From positions 1,936,501-2,000,500 of the forward strand of contig NZ_CP034683.1 in NCBI RefSeq assembly GCF_003990335.1: a DNA stretch of 64,000 nucleotides. Reading direction: 5' to 3'. This document shows positions 51,971 to 61,910 of this stretch, piece after piece (within the stretch, counting starts at the first letter, position 1; every line of letters starts with the position of its first letter). The notes beneath the pieces were generated by a model, which searched no databases, was not told where the DNA came from, and saw only the letters and a list, made by a program, of their open reading frames with translations. Source of the DNA: Rheinheimera mangrovi (GTDB taxonomy: Bacteria; Pseudomonadota; Gammaproteobacteria; Enterobacterales; Alteromonadaceae). A program made the translations under genes and the position numbers.

Positions 51971-52250
51971 CAACGCGGAGCGTTGGCCCTTTAGGGTGAG
52001 CGCCATGGATGGCAGCGAATAAAACATTGTCCGGAGCAATGTTTAACAACGCGGAGCGTTGGCCCTTTAGGGGGAGCGCCATGGATAGCAGCGAATAAAA
52101 CATTGTCCGGAGCAATGTTTAACAACGCGGAGCGTTGGCCCTTTAGGGGGAGCGCCATGGATGGCAGCGAATAAAACATTACCCGGAGCAATGTTTAACA
52201 ACGCGGAGCGTTGGCCCTTTAGGGGGAGCGCCATGGATGGCAGCGAATAA
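51956..52250 (+). repeat. four-copy 76-bp tandem repeat
   Basis: Units begin CGGAGCAATG at 51956, 52032, 52108 and 52184, an exact 76-base period with very few differences (one G/T, one A/G and the GTCC/ACCC joint). Each unit contains three small palindromes: AACATTG/CAATGTT across the joint, CAACGC/GCGTTG, and GGCGCT/AGCGCC-like parts around CCATGG. 76 is not a multiple of three, so it is not a protein repeat. It overlaps the tcdA 3' end and fills the space to csdE. Confidence 0.92.
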
Positions 52251-52252
52251 AT

Positions 52253-52693
52253 TCAGATCACATTTTTAATTTTAGTTAACACCGCCAGCAAACCGTTAGT
52301 GCGCGACTGACTGATATTTTGTTGTAACTGCAATTCATTCAGCAATAATTCTGGCGTCGCGCTAGCCAATTCTTCGCAAGTAAAGCCATTTACCTGTGCC
52401 AAAATCAAAATAATCAGCCCTTTTACAATACGGGCTTCGCTGTCAAAGGCCCAAAAATGCTGTTTTGTAAGCGGATCCTGATAGTGGATCAGCCAGGTTT
52501 TGCTCTCACAACCCTGCACTAAGAACTCATCTTGCTGCCATTTACTGTCAAAAGCCGGTAATTCCTTGCCCAACGTCATCAGCACCCGGTATTTACTTTG
52601 CCATTCTTTGATTTTTCGCAATTCCGGTAATCGGGTTTCGCCAATGTTTTTTAGAGCAATAGCAGTTTTTGTAAAGATATCTGGTCGGATCAT
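52253..52693 (-). CDS. csdE: CsdE, SufE-like sulfur acceptor
   Basis: A 146-residue SufE-family protein that takes persulfide sulfur from CsdA. The acceptor cysteine is C62 in FLVQGCESKTWLI. The remaining family pattern is RYRV-like SKYRVLMTLGKELP and DSEARIVKGLIILIL. The ATG overlaps the csdA stop (ATGA). The reading frame ends within a few bases of the tandem repeat, so the repeat is directly at its 3' side. Confidence 0.92.
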   Translation of the reverse strand: MIRPDIFTKTAIALKNIGETRLPELRKIKEWQSKYRVLMTLGKELPAFDSKWQQDEFLVQGCESKTWLIHYQDPLTKQHFWAFDSEARIVKGLIILILAQVNGFTCEELASATPELLLNELQLQQNISQSRTNGLLAVLTKIKNVI

Positions 52694-53913
52694 TCAGCAA
52701 GTAACTCCACTGCTGTAGCTAAAGCGGTTAAAGTTCGGTCAATTTCGTCGAAACTGTTGTAACAAGCCAAAGAAAAACGCACTGAACCACTATGATTAAG
52801 TGCCTGAAAAAGTGGCATGGCGCAGTGAGTTCCAGCCCGAACTGCTATGTTTTGCTGGTCTAGCAGGGTTGCGAGGTCGGTAGGGTGCTCATTTTTCAGG
52901 TTGAGAGCCACAATTCCTGCGTTAGTTGTCGGACCAGATAGCAGCTCTAAAGCTGGAATTTGCTGACAACCGGCATAAAAGCGCTGCAGCAAGGCTATTT
53001 TATGCTGTTGCCAAGCCTTCAAATCCTGCTGTTGTAACCACAAAATAGCAGCGCCAAGGCCAATAGCGCCTGCCATATTGGGTGTACCTGCCTCTAATCT
53101 GTAAGGTAAATCGTTCCAGCTACTGTCAGAAAAGCTGACGGTTTTAATCATTTCTCCACCGCCAAGCAGGGGCCGTAGCAAATTTAAATAGTCTTTTTTG
53201 CCATAAAGCACACCAATGCCAGTGGGACCATACAACTTGTGGCCTGAAAACAGATAAAAATCTACATCCAATGCCTGTACATCAACTTGCTCCCAGACAA
53301 TGCCCTGAGCGCCGTCCAGTATGACTATAGCGCCTGCAGCCTTTGCCAGACGCACTATGTCCGCTATTGGCTGAATATGGCCCAAAGCGTTAGATACATG
53401 GCTGATACTGACCACTTTAGGTTTAAGCTTTAATAATTCAGCAAAGGCTGCAAGGTCAAAACGATACTCGGCCGTTAAAGGCACTACGTCCAGTTCCACA
53501 CCAAAAGGTAGGGCATGAATATGCCAGGGCACTATATTTGCGTGATGTTCCATAGATGAAATTAATACCCGATCGCCGGACTGTAAAACAGGCCCCATCA
53601 GGCCAAACACCAGCTGATTAAAGCCTGCTGTGGTGCCGCTGGTCCAGATGATTTCATGCGAATAACGGGCATTTAGAAACTGAGCCACAGTGGTTCTGGC
53701 CGCTTCAAAAGCTGCTGTGGCTTGTTGACTTAAGCCATGCGCAGAGCGGTGAACATTGCTGTTTTGGCTGCTGTAAAACGTATTCATTGCATCAAAAACG
53801 CTTTGGGGCTTATGCAAAGTGGCTGCGTTATCCAGATAAATCCAATCCGGATGAGCGCTAAAAAACGGGAATTGTTGACGTAAAGCGGATAAATCGAAAT
53901 TCAAGGTTGCCAA
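52690..53913 (-). CDS. csdA: cysteine desulfurase CsdA (SufS class)
   Basis: A 407-residue PLP enzyme that frees sulfur from cysteine. YLDNAATLHKPQSV opens the fold, and ISSMEHHANIVPWH is the cofactor loop. VDFYLFSGHKLYGPTGIG carries the PLP lysine near residue 225, and VRAGTHCAMPLF holds the catalytic cysteine near 365. It is class II, close to SufS/CsdA. The start appears to be a TTG at 53913 (MATLNFDLSALRQQF); no ATG fits. Forms a two-gene operon with csdE; the csdA-csdE pair faces tcdA convergently. Confidence 0.93.
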   Translation of the reverse strand: MATLNFDLSALRQQFPFFSAHPDWIYLDNAATLHKPQSVFDAMNTFYSSQNSNVHRSAHGLSQQATAAFEAARTTVAQFLNARYSHEIIWTSGTTAGFNQLVFGLMGPVLQSGDRVLISSMEHHANIVPWHIHALPFGVELDVVPLTAEYRFDLAAFAELLKLKPKVVSISHVSNALGHIQPIADIVRLAKAAGAIVILDGAQGIVWEQVDVQALDVDFYLFSGHKLYGPTGIGVLYGKKDYLNLLRPLLGGGEMIKTVSFSDSSWNDLPYRLEAGTPNMAGAIGLGAAILWLQQQDLKAWQQHKIALLQRFYAGCQQIPALELLSGPTTNAGIVALNLKNEHPTDLATLLDQQNIAVRAGTHCAMPLFQALNHSGSVRFSLACYNSFDEIDRTLTALATAVELLAE

Positions 53914-53924
53914 CCTAAAGCAAA

Positions 53925-53957
53925 AACAAATGAGGCCGGATCATAACATCCGGCCTC
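53925..53957 (-). terminator. terminator of gltA
   Basis: A ten-base perfect stem GAGGCCGGAT/ATCCGGCCTC with a six-base loop, followed on the minus strand by ATTTGTTTTTG. It lies ten bases after the gltA stop and before csdA. Confidence 0.88.
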
Positions 53958-53966
53958 ATGAGCAGG

Positions 53967-55244
53967 TTAGGCTTTTTTGTAGTCGCGCTTGGTGTAGCCG
54001 GTATACAGCTGACGCGGACGGCCAATTTTGTGGCCTTTGTCGGACAGCATTTCGTCCCAGTGAGAGATCCAGCCAACAGTACGTGACATAGCGAAAATCA
54101 CAGTAAACATGCTGGTTGGAATACCGATGGCTTTTAAAATAATGCCTGAGTAGAAATCTACGTTTGGATACAATTTCTTCTCGATGAAGTACGGGTCAGA
54201 CAGCGCAATACGCTCCAGTTCCATAGCAACATCCAACAGAGGATCCTTGATATTCAGCTCTTTTAACACTTCGTGACAGGTTTCACGCATTACTTTGGCA
54301 CGAGGGTCAAAGTTTTTATAAACACGGTGACCAAAGCCCATCAGGCGGAAGCTGTCGTTTTTGTCTTTGGCACGAGCCACAAACTCAGGAATACGCTCAA
54401 CAGAGCCAATTTCCTGTAACATTTTTAAGCATGCTTCGTTGGCGCCGCCATGTGCAGGGCCCCACAGAGATGCAACGCCTGCAGCGATACAAGCGTAAGG
54501 GTTTGCGCCTGAAGAACCAGCTAAACGTACTGTGGACGTTGAAGCGTTTTGTTCATGGTCTGCATGCAGCATAAAAATACGGTCCATGGCTTTGGCCAGG
54601 ATAGGGCTAACTTTGTATTCTTCAGCTGGTACAGAGAACATCATATGCAGGAAGTTTTCTGCGTAAGTTAAGTCATTGCGTGGGTACACAAAAGGTTGAC
54701 CTACAGTGTACTTATACGCCATGGCAGAGATAGTAGGTAACTTGGCAATTAAGCGGTGAGCACTGCGTTTACGCTGCTCCGGGTCGTTAATATCAAGGTC
54801 TGAATGGTAGAAAGACGACAGTGCGCCAACCACGCCACACAGCATGGCCATTGGGTGAGCGTCAACACGGAAGCCCTGAAAAAATGAGGCAATTTTCTCA
54901 TGCACCATAGTGTGGCGCGTGATGGTATGCACAAACTCATCGTACTTTTCTTTGCCTGGTAATTCGCCTTCCAATAACAAATAACAGGTTTCCAGATAAT
55001 CTGAATGTTCTGCTAACTGCTCTATTGGGTAACCCCGGTGTAACAACACGCCATTGTCACCATCGATATAGGTGATTTTTGATTCGCATGAGCCCGTGGC
55101 CATAAAGCCCGGATCGAAGGTGAAGTATCCCTGCTGACCTAAAGCACGAACATCAATAACATCAGTGCCTGCAGTGCCAGAATAGATAGGAAGTTCAAAT
55201 GGTGCCTGTCCTTCGATCTGCACGACAGCTTTTTTATCTGCCAT
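53967..55244 (-). CDS. gltA: citrate synthase
   Basis: A 425-residue type II hexameric citrate synthase (E. coli 427), which condenses acetyl-CoA and oxaloacetate. [25 protein letters not shown] N-terminal residues are present in pieces ([15 protein letters not shown]). The catalytic His/Asp residues lie in [36 protein letters not shown] and DVDFYSGI-like [20 protein letters not shown] lies seven bases before the ATG. It diverges from the sdh operon with about 370 bases between, a control region shared with TCA genes as in E. coli. Confidence 0.96.
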   Translation of the reverse strand: MADKKAVVQIEGQAPFELPIYSGTAGTDVIDVRALGQQGYFTFDPGFMATGSCESKITYIDGDNGVLLHRGYPIEQLAEHSDYLETCYLLLEGELPGKEKYDEFVHTITRHTMVHEKIASFFQGFRVDAHPMAMLCGVVGALSSFYHSDLDINDPEQRKRSAHRLIAKLPTISAMAYKYTVGQPFVYPRNDLTYAENFLHMMFSVPAEEYKVSPILAKAMDRIFMLHADHEQNASTSTVRLAGSSGANPYACIAAGVASLWGPAHGGANEACLKMLQEIGSVERIPEFVARAKDKNDSFRLMGFGHRVYKNFDPRAKVMRETCHEVLKELNIKDPLLDVAMELERIALSDPYFIEKKLYPNVDFYSGIILKAIGIPTSMFTVIFAMSRTVGWISHWDEMLSDKGHKIGRPRQLYTGYTKRDYKKA

Positions 55245-55614
55245 TGGATTTCTCCTGTTGTTTTAATTGGGTTAAACCTTCATCGCACCTATTCTAACGT
55301 CAAGTGCAGCCTAAAAGTCAATTTTAATGCGCGATTGGATAATAAGTATTCGACTCTGGTCGTATTGCCATCAAAGTTGAATGCTGTAGGCTAGACTTCG
55401 CAGAAATTCGACAACCAAATCAAACATAAATTGTAATCCGAAGTGGTGAATTATATACTGTCGCGGGTTTTAAACCTGTTCAGCGTTTGATAGATAAAAA
55501 AATAGGCTGAACCACACTTAGCTGTAGCCTGTATATCCATTGGGCGTTGACTGATTATTCAGCAACACATAATGACAACAAAGCTCTATAAAGAGCGTCG
55601 ATGGGCAAGAAACT
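55245..55614. other. gltA/sdh divergent control region
   Basis: 370 bases with no gene. It separates the divergently transcribed gltA and sdhC. An AT-rich part near 55400-55460 carries the best promoter match toward sdhC. No clear CRP or Fur half-site pair was identified by eye. Confidence 0.5.
55431..55459 (+). promoter_or_regulatory. sigma-70-like promoter for the sdh operon
   Basis: TTGTAA and TATACT are separated by exactly 17 bases, about 155 bases before the sdhC start. Matches are four of six and five of six to consensus. Confidence 0.5.
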
Positions 55615-55992
55615 GTGAAAAAGCAAAGACCTGTAAATCTAGACCTTACAACAATATCTTTTCCTGCTCCTGCGTTAGCGTCGATCCTGCACCGCGTTAC
55701 TGGCGTAGCCATGTTTTTCGCACTGGTGTTTGTGATTTGGGCTTGGGCAGTCTCTTTGTCTTCTCCGGAAGGCTTTGAGCAAGTCAGACTGGTATTACAA
55801 TCCTTCATCGCCAAGTTTATCGCCTGGGGTACTATCACAGTATTGCTGTATCACATGATTGGTGGCATCCGTCACTTGATTATGGACATGGGGCACTGGG
55901 AAGAACTTAAGTCCGGTAACACCAGCGCAGTCGTGACTATCGTACTGTGGATTGTTTTAGCTGTTTTAGCAGGAGTTTGGTTATGGTTCTGA
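55615..55992 (+). CDS. sdhC: succinate dehydrogenase cytochrome b556 subunit
   Basis: A 125-residue membrane anchor of complex II, with three spans. RPVNLDLTTISFPAPALASILHR is the quinone-proximal N terminus in pieces (LDLTTISFPAPALASILHR). LYHMIGGIRHLIMDMG contains the heme-ligand histidine. The GTG at 55615 is the start; it overlaps sdhD by ten bases, as is common. First gene of sdhCDAB. Confidence 0.95.
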   Translation: MKKQRPVNLDLTTISFPAPALASILHRVTGVAMFFALVFVIWAWAVSLSSPEGFEQVRLVLQSFIAKFIAWGTITVLLYHMIGGIRHLIMDMGHWEELKSGNTSAVVTIVLWIVLAVLAGVWLWF

Positions 55993-56330
55993 ATCAAGCC
56001 AGTTTAAAGCGCGACGGTGTCCAGGACTACGTCTCGTTACGTGCCACAGCTGTTATTCTGACGCTGTACACTCTGTTTATTCTGGGATTTTTCCTGGTTA
56101 CTCCTGAAGTAACCTACGATGTCTGGAAAACACTGTTTTCCAGCCTGCTGATGAAAGCTTTCACTTTATTAGCCTTAGTTTGTATCGCAGTTCACACCAA
56201 AATTGGTTTGTGGCAGGTATTAACTGACTACGTCAAAAACGCAGCATTGCGTGGCGTTTTACAGTTCCTGTTATACACCTTAGCTTTTGGCTATGTAGCT
56301 GTTGGTCTCTTTGTTCTGTGGGGTGTTTAA
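55983..56330 (+). CDS. sdhD: succinate dehydrogenase membrane anchor subunit
   Basis: A 115-residue second anchor of complex II with three spans; AVHTKIGLWQVLTDYVKN carries the heme/quinone-site His and the conserved Asp-Tyr. The start at the ATG at 55983 has AGGAG eight bases upstream and sits inside the sdhC end; the longer frame from 55947 would be mostly sdhC-overlap sequence and is rejected. Confidence 0.93.
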   Translation: MVLNQASLKRDGVQDYVSLRATAVILTLYTLFILGFFLVTPEVTYDVWKTLFSSLLMKAFTLLALVCIAVHTKIGLWQVLTDYVKNAALRGVLQFLLYTLAFGYVAVGLFVLWGV

Positions 56331-58103
56331 GTGAATATTCCAGTACGCGAATTTGATGCCGTGGTAATAGGCGCAGGTGGTGCCGGTATGCGCGCCGCTC
56401 TGCAAATTACTGAATCAGGTTTAACCTGTGCTTTGTTATCCAAAGTATTCCCAACCCGTTCTCACACTGTATCTGCGCAAGGTGGTATCACTGTTGCGTT
56501 AGGTAACTCTCACCCGGACAACTGGGAATGGCACATGTTTGATACGGTCAAAGGTTCCGATTACATCGGTGACCAGGACGCTATTGAATACATGTGTAAG
56601 ACAGGCCCTGAAGCCATTACTGAACTTGAAAATATGGGTTTACCTTTCTCTCGTTTTGAGAACGGCCGTGTTTATCAGCGTCCTTTTGGTGGTCAGTCTA
56701 AAAACTTCGGTGGCGAGCAGGCTGCCCGTACAGCAGCAGCGGCAGACCGTACAGGTCACGCCTTATTGCACCTGCTGTATCAGCAAAACGTAAAAAACAA
56801 AACTCAGGTTTTCTCTGAGTGGTATGCACTGGATCTGGTGAAAAACCAGGATGGTGCTGTGGTGGGTTGTACTGCCATTGATATCGAAACCGGTGAAATT
56901 GTTTACTTCAAATCCCGCGCTGTAGTGTTGGCGACTGGTGGGGCTGGCCGTATCTTCGCCTCAACTACTAACGCTCACATCAACACAGGTGACGGTGTAG
57001 GTATGGCGTTACGTGCTGGTGTACCGCTGCAGGATATGGAAATGTGGCAATTCCACCCGACAGGTATTGCAGGCGCCGGTGTTCTGGTGACTGAAGGTTG
57101 TCGTGGTGAAGGTGGTTACTTATTAAATAAAGACGGCGAGCGTTTCATGGAGCGTTATGCACCAAACGCCAAAGACTTAGCGGGTCGTGACGTTGTAGCT
57201 CGCTCTATGATGACTGAAATCCGTGAAGGCCGTGGTTGTGATGGTCCATGGGGTCCACACATCAAACTGAAACTGGATCACTTAGGTGAAGAAGTTTTAG
57301 AAAGCCGTTTACCTGGTATCTGTGAGCTGTCCCGTACTTTCGCTCACGTAGACCCGGTGAAAGAACCAATCCCTGTTATCCCAACCTGTCACTATATGAT
57401 GGGTGGTATTCCAACCAACGTCCATGGTCAGGTCATTCATCCAAAACCGGATGGCTCTGAGTCAGTAGTTCCAGGTTTATTTGCCTGTGGCGAAATCGCT
57501 TGTGTGTCTGTACATGGTGCTAACCGTTTAGGTGGTAACTCACTGTTAGACTTAGTGGTATTTGGTCGTGCTACAGGTTTACACCTGGGCGAAGCTCTGG
57601 CAGCTACCTCTGAATACCGTGCGGCTTCTGATTCTGATCTGCAGGCTGCTTTAGCCCGTACTCAGCGCTGGGAAGACAGCAAACCAGGTCAGGGTGAAGA
57701 TCCGGCTCAAATCAAGAAAGACTTACAGCAATGTATGCAACTGAACTTCTCGGTATTCCGTGAAGGTGAGGCTATGGCTGAAGGTTTAGCTCAGTTAAAA
57801 GAAATCCGTGAACGTCTGAAGTATGCACGTCTGGATGACAAGAGCTCAGACTTCAATACCATGCGTATTGAATGTTTAGAACTGGATAACTTGATGGAAA
57901 CCGCGTTTTCAACTGCAGTTGCTGCCAACTACAGAACTGAAAGCCGTGGCGCCCACGCTCGTTTTGACTTCCCGGACCGTGATGACGAAAACTGGTTATG
58001 CCACAGCGTCTACACGCCAGATACTGAATCAATGTTTAAGCGTAAAGTGAACATGGAACCTAAGTTCCGTGATGCTTTCCCGCCTAAAGCACGTACGTAC
58101 TAA
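56331..58103 (+). CDS. sdhA: succinate dehydrogenase flavoprotein subunit
   Basis: A 590-residue catalytic subunit (E. coli 588) oxidising succinate to fumarate at the inner membrane. The FAD fold is [14 protein letters not shown]. His45 in [12 protein letters not shown] is the covalent FAD site. [39 protein letters not shown] and [16 protein letters not shown] make up the active site and its capping domain. The GTG at 56331 follows the sdhD stop directly. Confidence 0.97.
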   Translation: MNIPVREFDAVVIGAGGAGMRAALQITESGLTCALLSKVFPTRSHTVSAQGGITVALGNSHPDNWEWHMFDTVKGSDYIGDQDAIEYMCKTGPEAITELENMGLPFSRFENGRVYQRPFGGQSKNFGGEQAARTAAAADRTGHALLHLLYQQNVKNKTQVFSEWYALDLVKNQDGAVVGCTAIDIETGEIVYFKSRAVVLATGGAGRIFASTTNAHINTGDGVGMALRAGVPLQDMEMWQFHPTGIAGAGVLVTEGCRGEGGYLLNKDGERFMERYAPNAKDLAGRDVVARSMMTEIREGRGCDGPWGPHIKLKLDHLGEEVLESRLPGICELSRTFAHVDPVKEPIPVIPTCHYMMGGIPTNVHGQVIHPKPDGSESVVPGLFACGEIACVSVHGANRLGGNSLLDLVVFGRATGLHLGEALAATSEYRAASDSDLQAALARTQRWEDSKPGQGEDPAQIKKDLQQCMQLNFSVFREGEAMAEGLAQLKEIRERLKYARLDDKSSDFNTMRIECLELDNLMETAFSTAVAANYRTESRGAHARFDFPDRDDENWLCHSVYTPDTESMFKRKVNMEPKFRDAFPPKARTY

Positions 58104-58115
58104 GAGGGATGCAGA

Positions 58116-58835
58116 ATGAAGAAGTTAGTATTCTCTGTCTATCGTTACAACCCTGACGTTGATAAAGCGCCACGTATGCAGGACTATATTCTGGATAATC
58201 CGGAAGGTCGTGACATGATGGTGTTAGACGCACTGTTGAAATTGAAAGAGCAAGACCCAACCTTATCTTTCCGTCGCAGCTGCCGTGAAGGTGTCTGTGG
58301 TTCAGACGGTCTGAACATGAACGGTAAAAATGGTCTGGCTTGTATCACTCCTTTGTCTGCGTTAGGCAAAGGCAAAGGTGGCAAGCTGGTGATCCGTCCA
58401 TTACCAGGTTTACCTGTAGTGCGTGACTTAGTTGTTGATATGACTCAGTTCTACACTCAGTATGAAAAGGTCAAACCTTACCTGATCAATGACGAATTAC
58501 CACCAGCAGGCGAATACCTGCAATCACCGGAACAACGTGAGAAATTAGACGGCCTGTACGAATGTATTTTATGTGCATGTTGTTCAACTTCTTGTCCTTC
58601 GTTCTGGTGGAATCCGGATAAATTTATCGGACCAGCTGGTTTATTACACGCTTACCGCTTCTTAGCCGATAGCCGTGATACTGCCACTGAACAGCGTTTA
58701 AACGATTTAGATGATGCATTCAGCGTGTTCCGCTGCCATGGCATCATGAACTGTGTCAACGTATGTCCAAAAGGTTTGAACCCGACCAAAGCTATAGGTC
58801 AGATCAAATCTATGCTGTTAAACCGGGCGCTTTAA
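58116..58835 (+). CDS. sdhB: succinate dehydrogenase iron-sulfur subunit
   Basis: A 239-residue electron-transfer subunit. The 2Fe-2S site is [16 protein letters not shown] with a further Cys in LACIT; the 4Fe-4S and 3Fe-4S sites are [16 protein letters not shown] and [17 protein letters not shown]. The length equals E. coli SdhB (238). It is preceded by GAGGGATG. Its stop lies inside a hairpin (58825-58841), and a dispersed repeat separates it from sucA. Confidence 0.97.
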   Translation: MKKLVFSVYRYNPDVDKAPRMQDYILDNPEGRDMMVLDALLKLKEQDPTLSFRRSCREGVCGSDGLNMNGKNGLACITPLSALGKGKGGKLVIRPLPGLPVVRDLVVDMTQFYTQYEKVKPYLINDELPPAGEYLQSPEQREKLDGLYECILCACCSTSCPSFWWNPDKFIGPAGLLHAYRFLADSRDTATEQRLNDLDDAFSVFRCHGIMNCVNVCPKGLNPTKAIGQIKSMLLNRAL

Positions 58836-58844
58836 GCGCCCTTT
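58825..58844 (+). terminator. hairpin at the sdhB stop codon
   Basis: GGGCGC/GCGCCC stem with the TAA stop in the loop, followed by only three T; a weak terminator or mRNA 3' end stabiliser that partly separates sdh from suc. Confidence 0.5.
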
Positions 58845-58852
58845 GTCAGAGC

Positions 58853-58978
58853 ATACCCAAATTAATTGGTGGTGTAGCTAGGCGACAAGTTGACGAGACC
58901 CCATGAACATAGTTGTCCTATGTGATTGGGGCGAGGAAACGTAGTCAACAACGCTACGGCTTCAAGTAAGAAGGGTAT
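58853..58978 (+). repeat. dispersed TIR-bounded repeat, copy 3
   Basis: 126 bases between ATACCC and GGGTAT. The body reads AATTAATTGG, GTAGCTAGGCGACAAG, GACGAGACCCC, GAACATAGTTGTCCTATGTG, GGGGCGAGGAAACG, TAGTCAACAACGCTACGGC and TTCAAGTAAGAAG, the same order as the copy at 34520 without its extra 60 bases. It sits in the sdhB-sucA gap. Confidence 0.78.
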
Positions 58979-59003
58979 AGTTGGTCTGATTGGTATAAAA
59001 TGA

Positions 59004-59031
59004 GGCGCGCCCAAAACCTGGGGCGCTTTTT
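59004..59031 (+). terminator. terminator between sdhB and sucA
   Basis: GCGC(G)CCC pairs with GGGGCGC with one bulged base and is followed by TTTTT. It lies 40 bases before the sucA start, so sucA either needs a promoter inside this gap or depends on readthrough. Confidence 0.65.
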
Positions 59032-59070
59032 GCGAATTTTTTTCCAGGTGCTTCGAATAAGGGAAACTAA

Positions 59071-61878
59071 ATGCACGAAGGTGTAATGAAGGCGTGGTTA
59101 GAGTCTTCTCATTTAGGCGGTGGCAACATGGCCTATGTAGATGAACTCTATGAATCCTACTTAGCTGAATCGACCAGCGTCAGTGATGAATGGCGTGAGT
59201 TTTTTGCCAGTCTGCCAAAAATTGACGGCGTAGAACTCGAATCCCGTCACAGCGACATTCGCCAGCAGTTCGCTGAACTTGCCAAAAACAAACACCGTGA
59301 AGTGATTACGGTGAATGCAGGTGGTTCAGATCAGCGTCAGGTGAAAGTTCTGCAATTAATCAATGCCTTCCGTTTCCGTGGTCATCAGCATGCAAACCTT
59401 GACCCGCTGAACCTTTGGAAGCAACCTCGTGTACGTGATTTGGAGTTGTCCTATCACGACCTGACTCAGGCTGATTTTGATACCGAATTTAATGTCGGCT
59501 CTTTTGCTGGTGGCGAAACCAGTATGAAGTTAGGCGACTTATACAAAGCGCTGGAGGCCACCTACTGTGGTTCTATCGGTGCTGAGTATATGCATATTGT
59601 TTCGACGGACGAAAAACGTTGGATCCAACAACGTTTAGAAGGCCAACAGGCTTCACGTGCGCTCGGTAAAGAAGAAAAAACCAAACTGTTGCAAGGCTTA
59701 GTAGCAGCCGACGGTCTGGAAAAATATCTGGCTTCTAAATTTCCAGGCGCCAAGCGTTTTGGTTTAGAAGGCGGTGACGCCATGATCCCTATGCTCAAAG
59801 CCATGATCCACAGGGCAGGCGAGCAGGGTGCGAAGGACTGTATTATCGGTATGGCGCACCGTGGCCGTTTAAATACGCTGATCAACGTGCTGGGTAAAAA
59901 TCCAAGCAAATTGTTTGACGAATTTGCCGGTAAATACGAAGTGGTTGGCGCTGGTGACGTGAAATACCATATGGGTTTCTCGTCTGATTTCGAAACAAAA
60001 GGCGGCAATGTTCACTTAGCGCTGGCCTTTAACCCGTCTCACTTAGAAATTGTGAACCCAGTGGTTATGGGCTCAGTACGCGCCCGTTTAGACCGCCGTG
60101 GCAGCACAGACGGTACTTTAGCTCTGCCTATCACCATTCATGGTGATTCTGCTTTCGCAGGCCAGGGCGTTGTGGCTGAAACTTTTAACATCTCTCAGAC
60201 CCGTGCTTTCAAAGTGGGTGGTTCTATCCGTCTGGTGATTAACAACCAGGTCGGTTTCACTACCTCTAACCCTGAAGACACCCGTTCTACACCATACTGT
60301 ACTGACATTGCGAAAATGGTGCAGGCACCAATTTTCCACGTCAATGGTGATGATCCGGAAGCTGTTATTTTTGTTGCTCAGCTGGCGGTAGACTATCGCA
60401 ACACCTTTAAACGTGATGTGGTCATTGACTTAGTTTGTTACCGTCGCAACGGTCACAACGAAGCGGACGAGCCAAATGCAACTCAGCCGTTGATGTACCA
60501 GAAAATCAAAAAACACCCAACTCCACGTGAGTTATACGCTCAGAAGCTGATTGCTGAAGGCGTGGTGACTGCTGAACAAGTGCAGCAGATGATAGACGGT
60601 TACCGTGATGCTTTAGATAAAGGCGACTGTGTGGTTGAAGAGTGGCGTCCTATGACTGAAGTGTCAGTCGATTGGACTCCATATATCGGCCATGACTGGA
60701 CAGCTGCTTACGATGCCAGCATGTCAGTGGCTGATTTGGTTGCTTTAGGCGAAAAAGCCATTGTAGTTCCTGGAACCCATGCATTGCAGCGTCAGGTTGG
60801 CAAAGTCTATGAAGACCGCGCTTTAATGCTAAGAGGCGAGAAGAAAATTGACTGGGGTTTCGCAGAAATTCTGGCGTACGCTTCTATCGTCGGTGCAGGT
60901 AACCGCATTCGTATCGTCGGTCAGGATTCTGGCCGTGGTACTTTCTTCCACCGTCATGCTGTGCTGCACAATCAGAACGATGCGACGACCTATACACCAC
61001 TGGAACATATCAGCGACTCTCAAGGTCCTTTCCAGGTGTACGACTCAGCCTTGTCTGAAGAAGCGGTCTTAGCGTTCGAATACGGTTATGCCACAGCTGA
61101 ACCTCGCGCTTTAGTGATTTGGGAAGGCCAGTTCGGTGACTTCGCCAACGGCGCTCAGGTGGTGATTGACCAGTTCTTAAGCTCAGGCGAACAGAAGTGG
61201 GGCCGTTTATGTGGTTTGACCTTATTATTACCTCACGGTTATGAAGGTCAGGGCCCGGAGCACTCCTCAGCCCGTTTAGAGCGTTTCCTGCAACTTTGTG
61301 CTGATCACAATATGCAGGTTGTGGTTCCGACCACTCCGGCTCAGGTGTATGCCATGATCCGCCGTCAGATGGTACGCCCAATGCGCCGTCCTCTGATTGT
61401 GATGTCACCGAAGTCGTTATTACGTCACCCGTTAGCCACTTCTACTTTAGAAGAAATCGCCTCTGGTGTATTCCATAACGCCATTGGTGAGATTGACCCA
61501 ATCAAGCCTGCTGATGTGAAACGTGTGGTGATGTGTAGCGGTAAAGTCTACTACGATCTGTTAGAAGAACGCCGTAAACGTAATATCACTGACATAGCTA
61601 TAGTCCGTATTGAGCAGCTGTATCCGTTCCCAGCGGAGGAAATGGCGGTCATTATGAAAGATTACCAGCATGTAAAAGATTTTGTCTGGTGTCAGGAAGA
61701 ACCTCAAAACCAGGGCGCCTGGTACTGCAGTCAACACCATTTCTGGTCTTCAATACCAGCAACTGGAAAGCTGACGTACGCCGGCCGTGAAGCTTCGTCT
61801 TCACCTGCAGTAGGTTACTTGTCTGTGCACAACAAACAGCAACAGGCTTTAGTCAACGCAGCGTTAACTATTGCTTAA
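59071..61878 (+). CDS. sucA: 2-oxoglutarate dehydrogenase E1 component
   Basis: A 935-residue thiamin-diphosphate enzyme (E. coli 933) that decarboxylates 2-oxoglutarate and passes succinyl to SucB lipoyl groups. The N-terminal docking helix MAYVDELYESYLAES is typical. GMAHRGRLNTLINVLGK, HGDSAFAGQGVVAET, NNQVGFTTSNPED (active-site loops) and YRRNGHNEADEP lie in the first half. GQDSGRGTFFHRHAV and PHGYEGQGPEHSSARLERFL lie in the second half. The first ATG at 59071 (MHEGVMKAW) is supported by AGGGAAAC upstream. Confidence 0.97.
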   Translation: MHEGVMKAWLESSHLGGGNMAYVDELYESYLAESTSVSDEWREFFASLPKIDGVELESRHSDIRQQFAELAKNKHREVITVNAGGSDQRQVKVLQLINAFRFRGHQHANLDPLNLWKQPRVRDLELSYHDLTQADFDTEFNVGSFAGGETSMKLGDLYKALEATYCGSIGAEYMHIVSTDEKRWIQQRLEGQQASRALGKEEKTKLLQGLVAADGLEKYLASKFPGAKRFGLEGGDAMIPMLKAMIHRAGEQGAKDCIIGMAHRGRLNTLINVLGKNPSKLFDEFAGKYEVVGAGDVKYHMGFSSDFETKGGNVHLALAFNPSHLEIVNPVVMGSVRARLDRRGSTDGTLALPITIHGDSAFAGQGVVAETFNISQTRAFKVGGSIRLVINNQVGFTTSNPEDTRSTPYCTDIAKMVQAPIFHVNGDDPEAVIFVAQLAVDYRNTFKRDVVIDLVCYRRNGHNEADEPNATQPLMYQKIKKHPTPRELYAQKLIAEGVVTAEQVQQMIDGYRDALDKGDCVVEEWRPMTEVSVDWTPYIGHDWTAAYDASMSVADLVALGEKAIVVPGTHALQRQVGKVYEDRALMLRGEKKIDWGFAEILAYASIVGAGNRIRIVGQDSGRGTFFHRHAVLHNQNDATTYTPLEHISDSQGPFQVYDSALSEEAVLAFEYGYATAEPRALVIWEGQFGDFANGAQVVIDQFLSSGEQKWGRLCGLTLLLPHGYEGQGPEHSSARLERFLQLCADHNMQVVVPTTPAQVYAMIRRQMVRPMRRPLIVMSPKSLLRHPLATSTLEEIASGVFHNAIGEIDPIKPADVKRVVMCSGKVYYDLLEERRKRNITDIAIVRIEQLYPFPAEEMAVIMKDYQHVKDFVWCQEEPQNQGAWYCSQHHFWSSIPATGKLTYAGREASSSPAVGYLSVHNKQQQALVNAALTIA

Positions 61879-61885
61879 AAATTAA

Positions 61886-61910
61886 GGCGCAGCATCAGCT
61901 GCGCCCTTTT
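61886..61910 (+). terminator. hairpin between sucA and sucB
   Basis: GGCGCAGC/GCTGCGCC perfect eight-base stem with a four-base loop, followed by CTTTTG. It may reduce read-through and set the E1:E2 ratio. Confidence 0.65.

Noticed and set aside
51854..52191. Three overlapping minus-strand frames with repeated MLRTMFYSL-type proteins
   Set aside because: They are translations of the 76-bp tandem repeat in different frames, without ribosome sites.
51956..52250. CRISPR array
   Set aside because: Units follow one another without unique spacers, and no cas genes are near.
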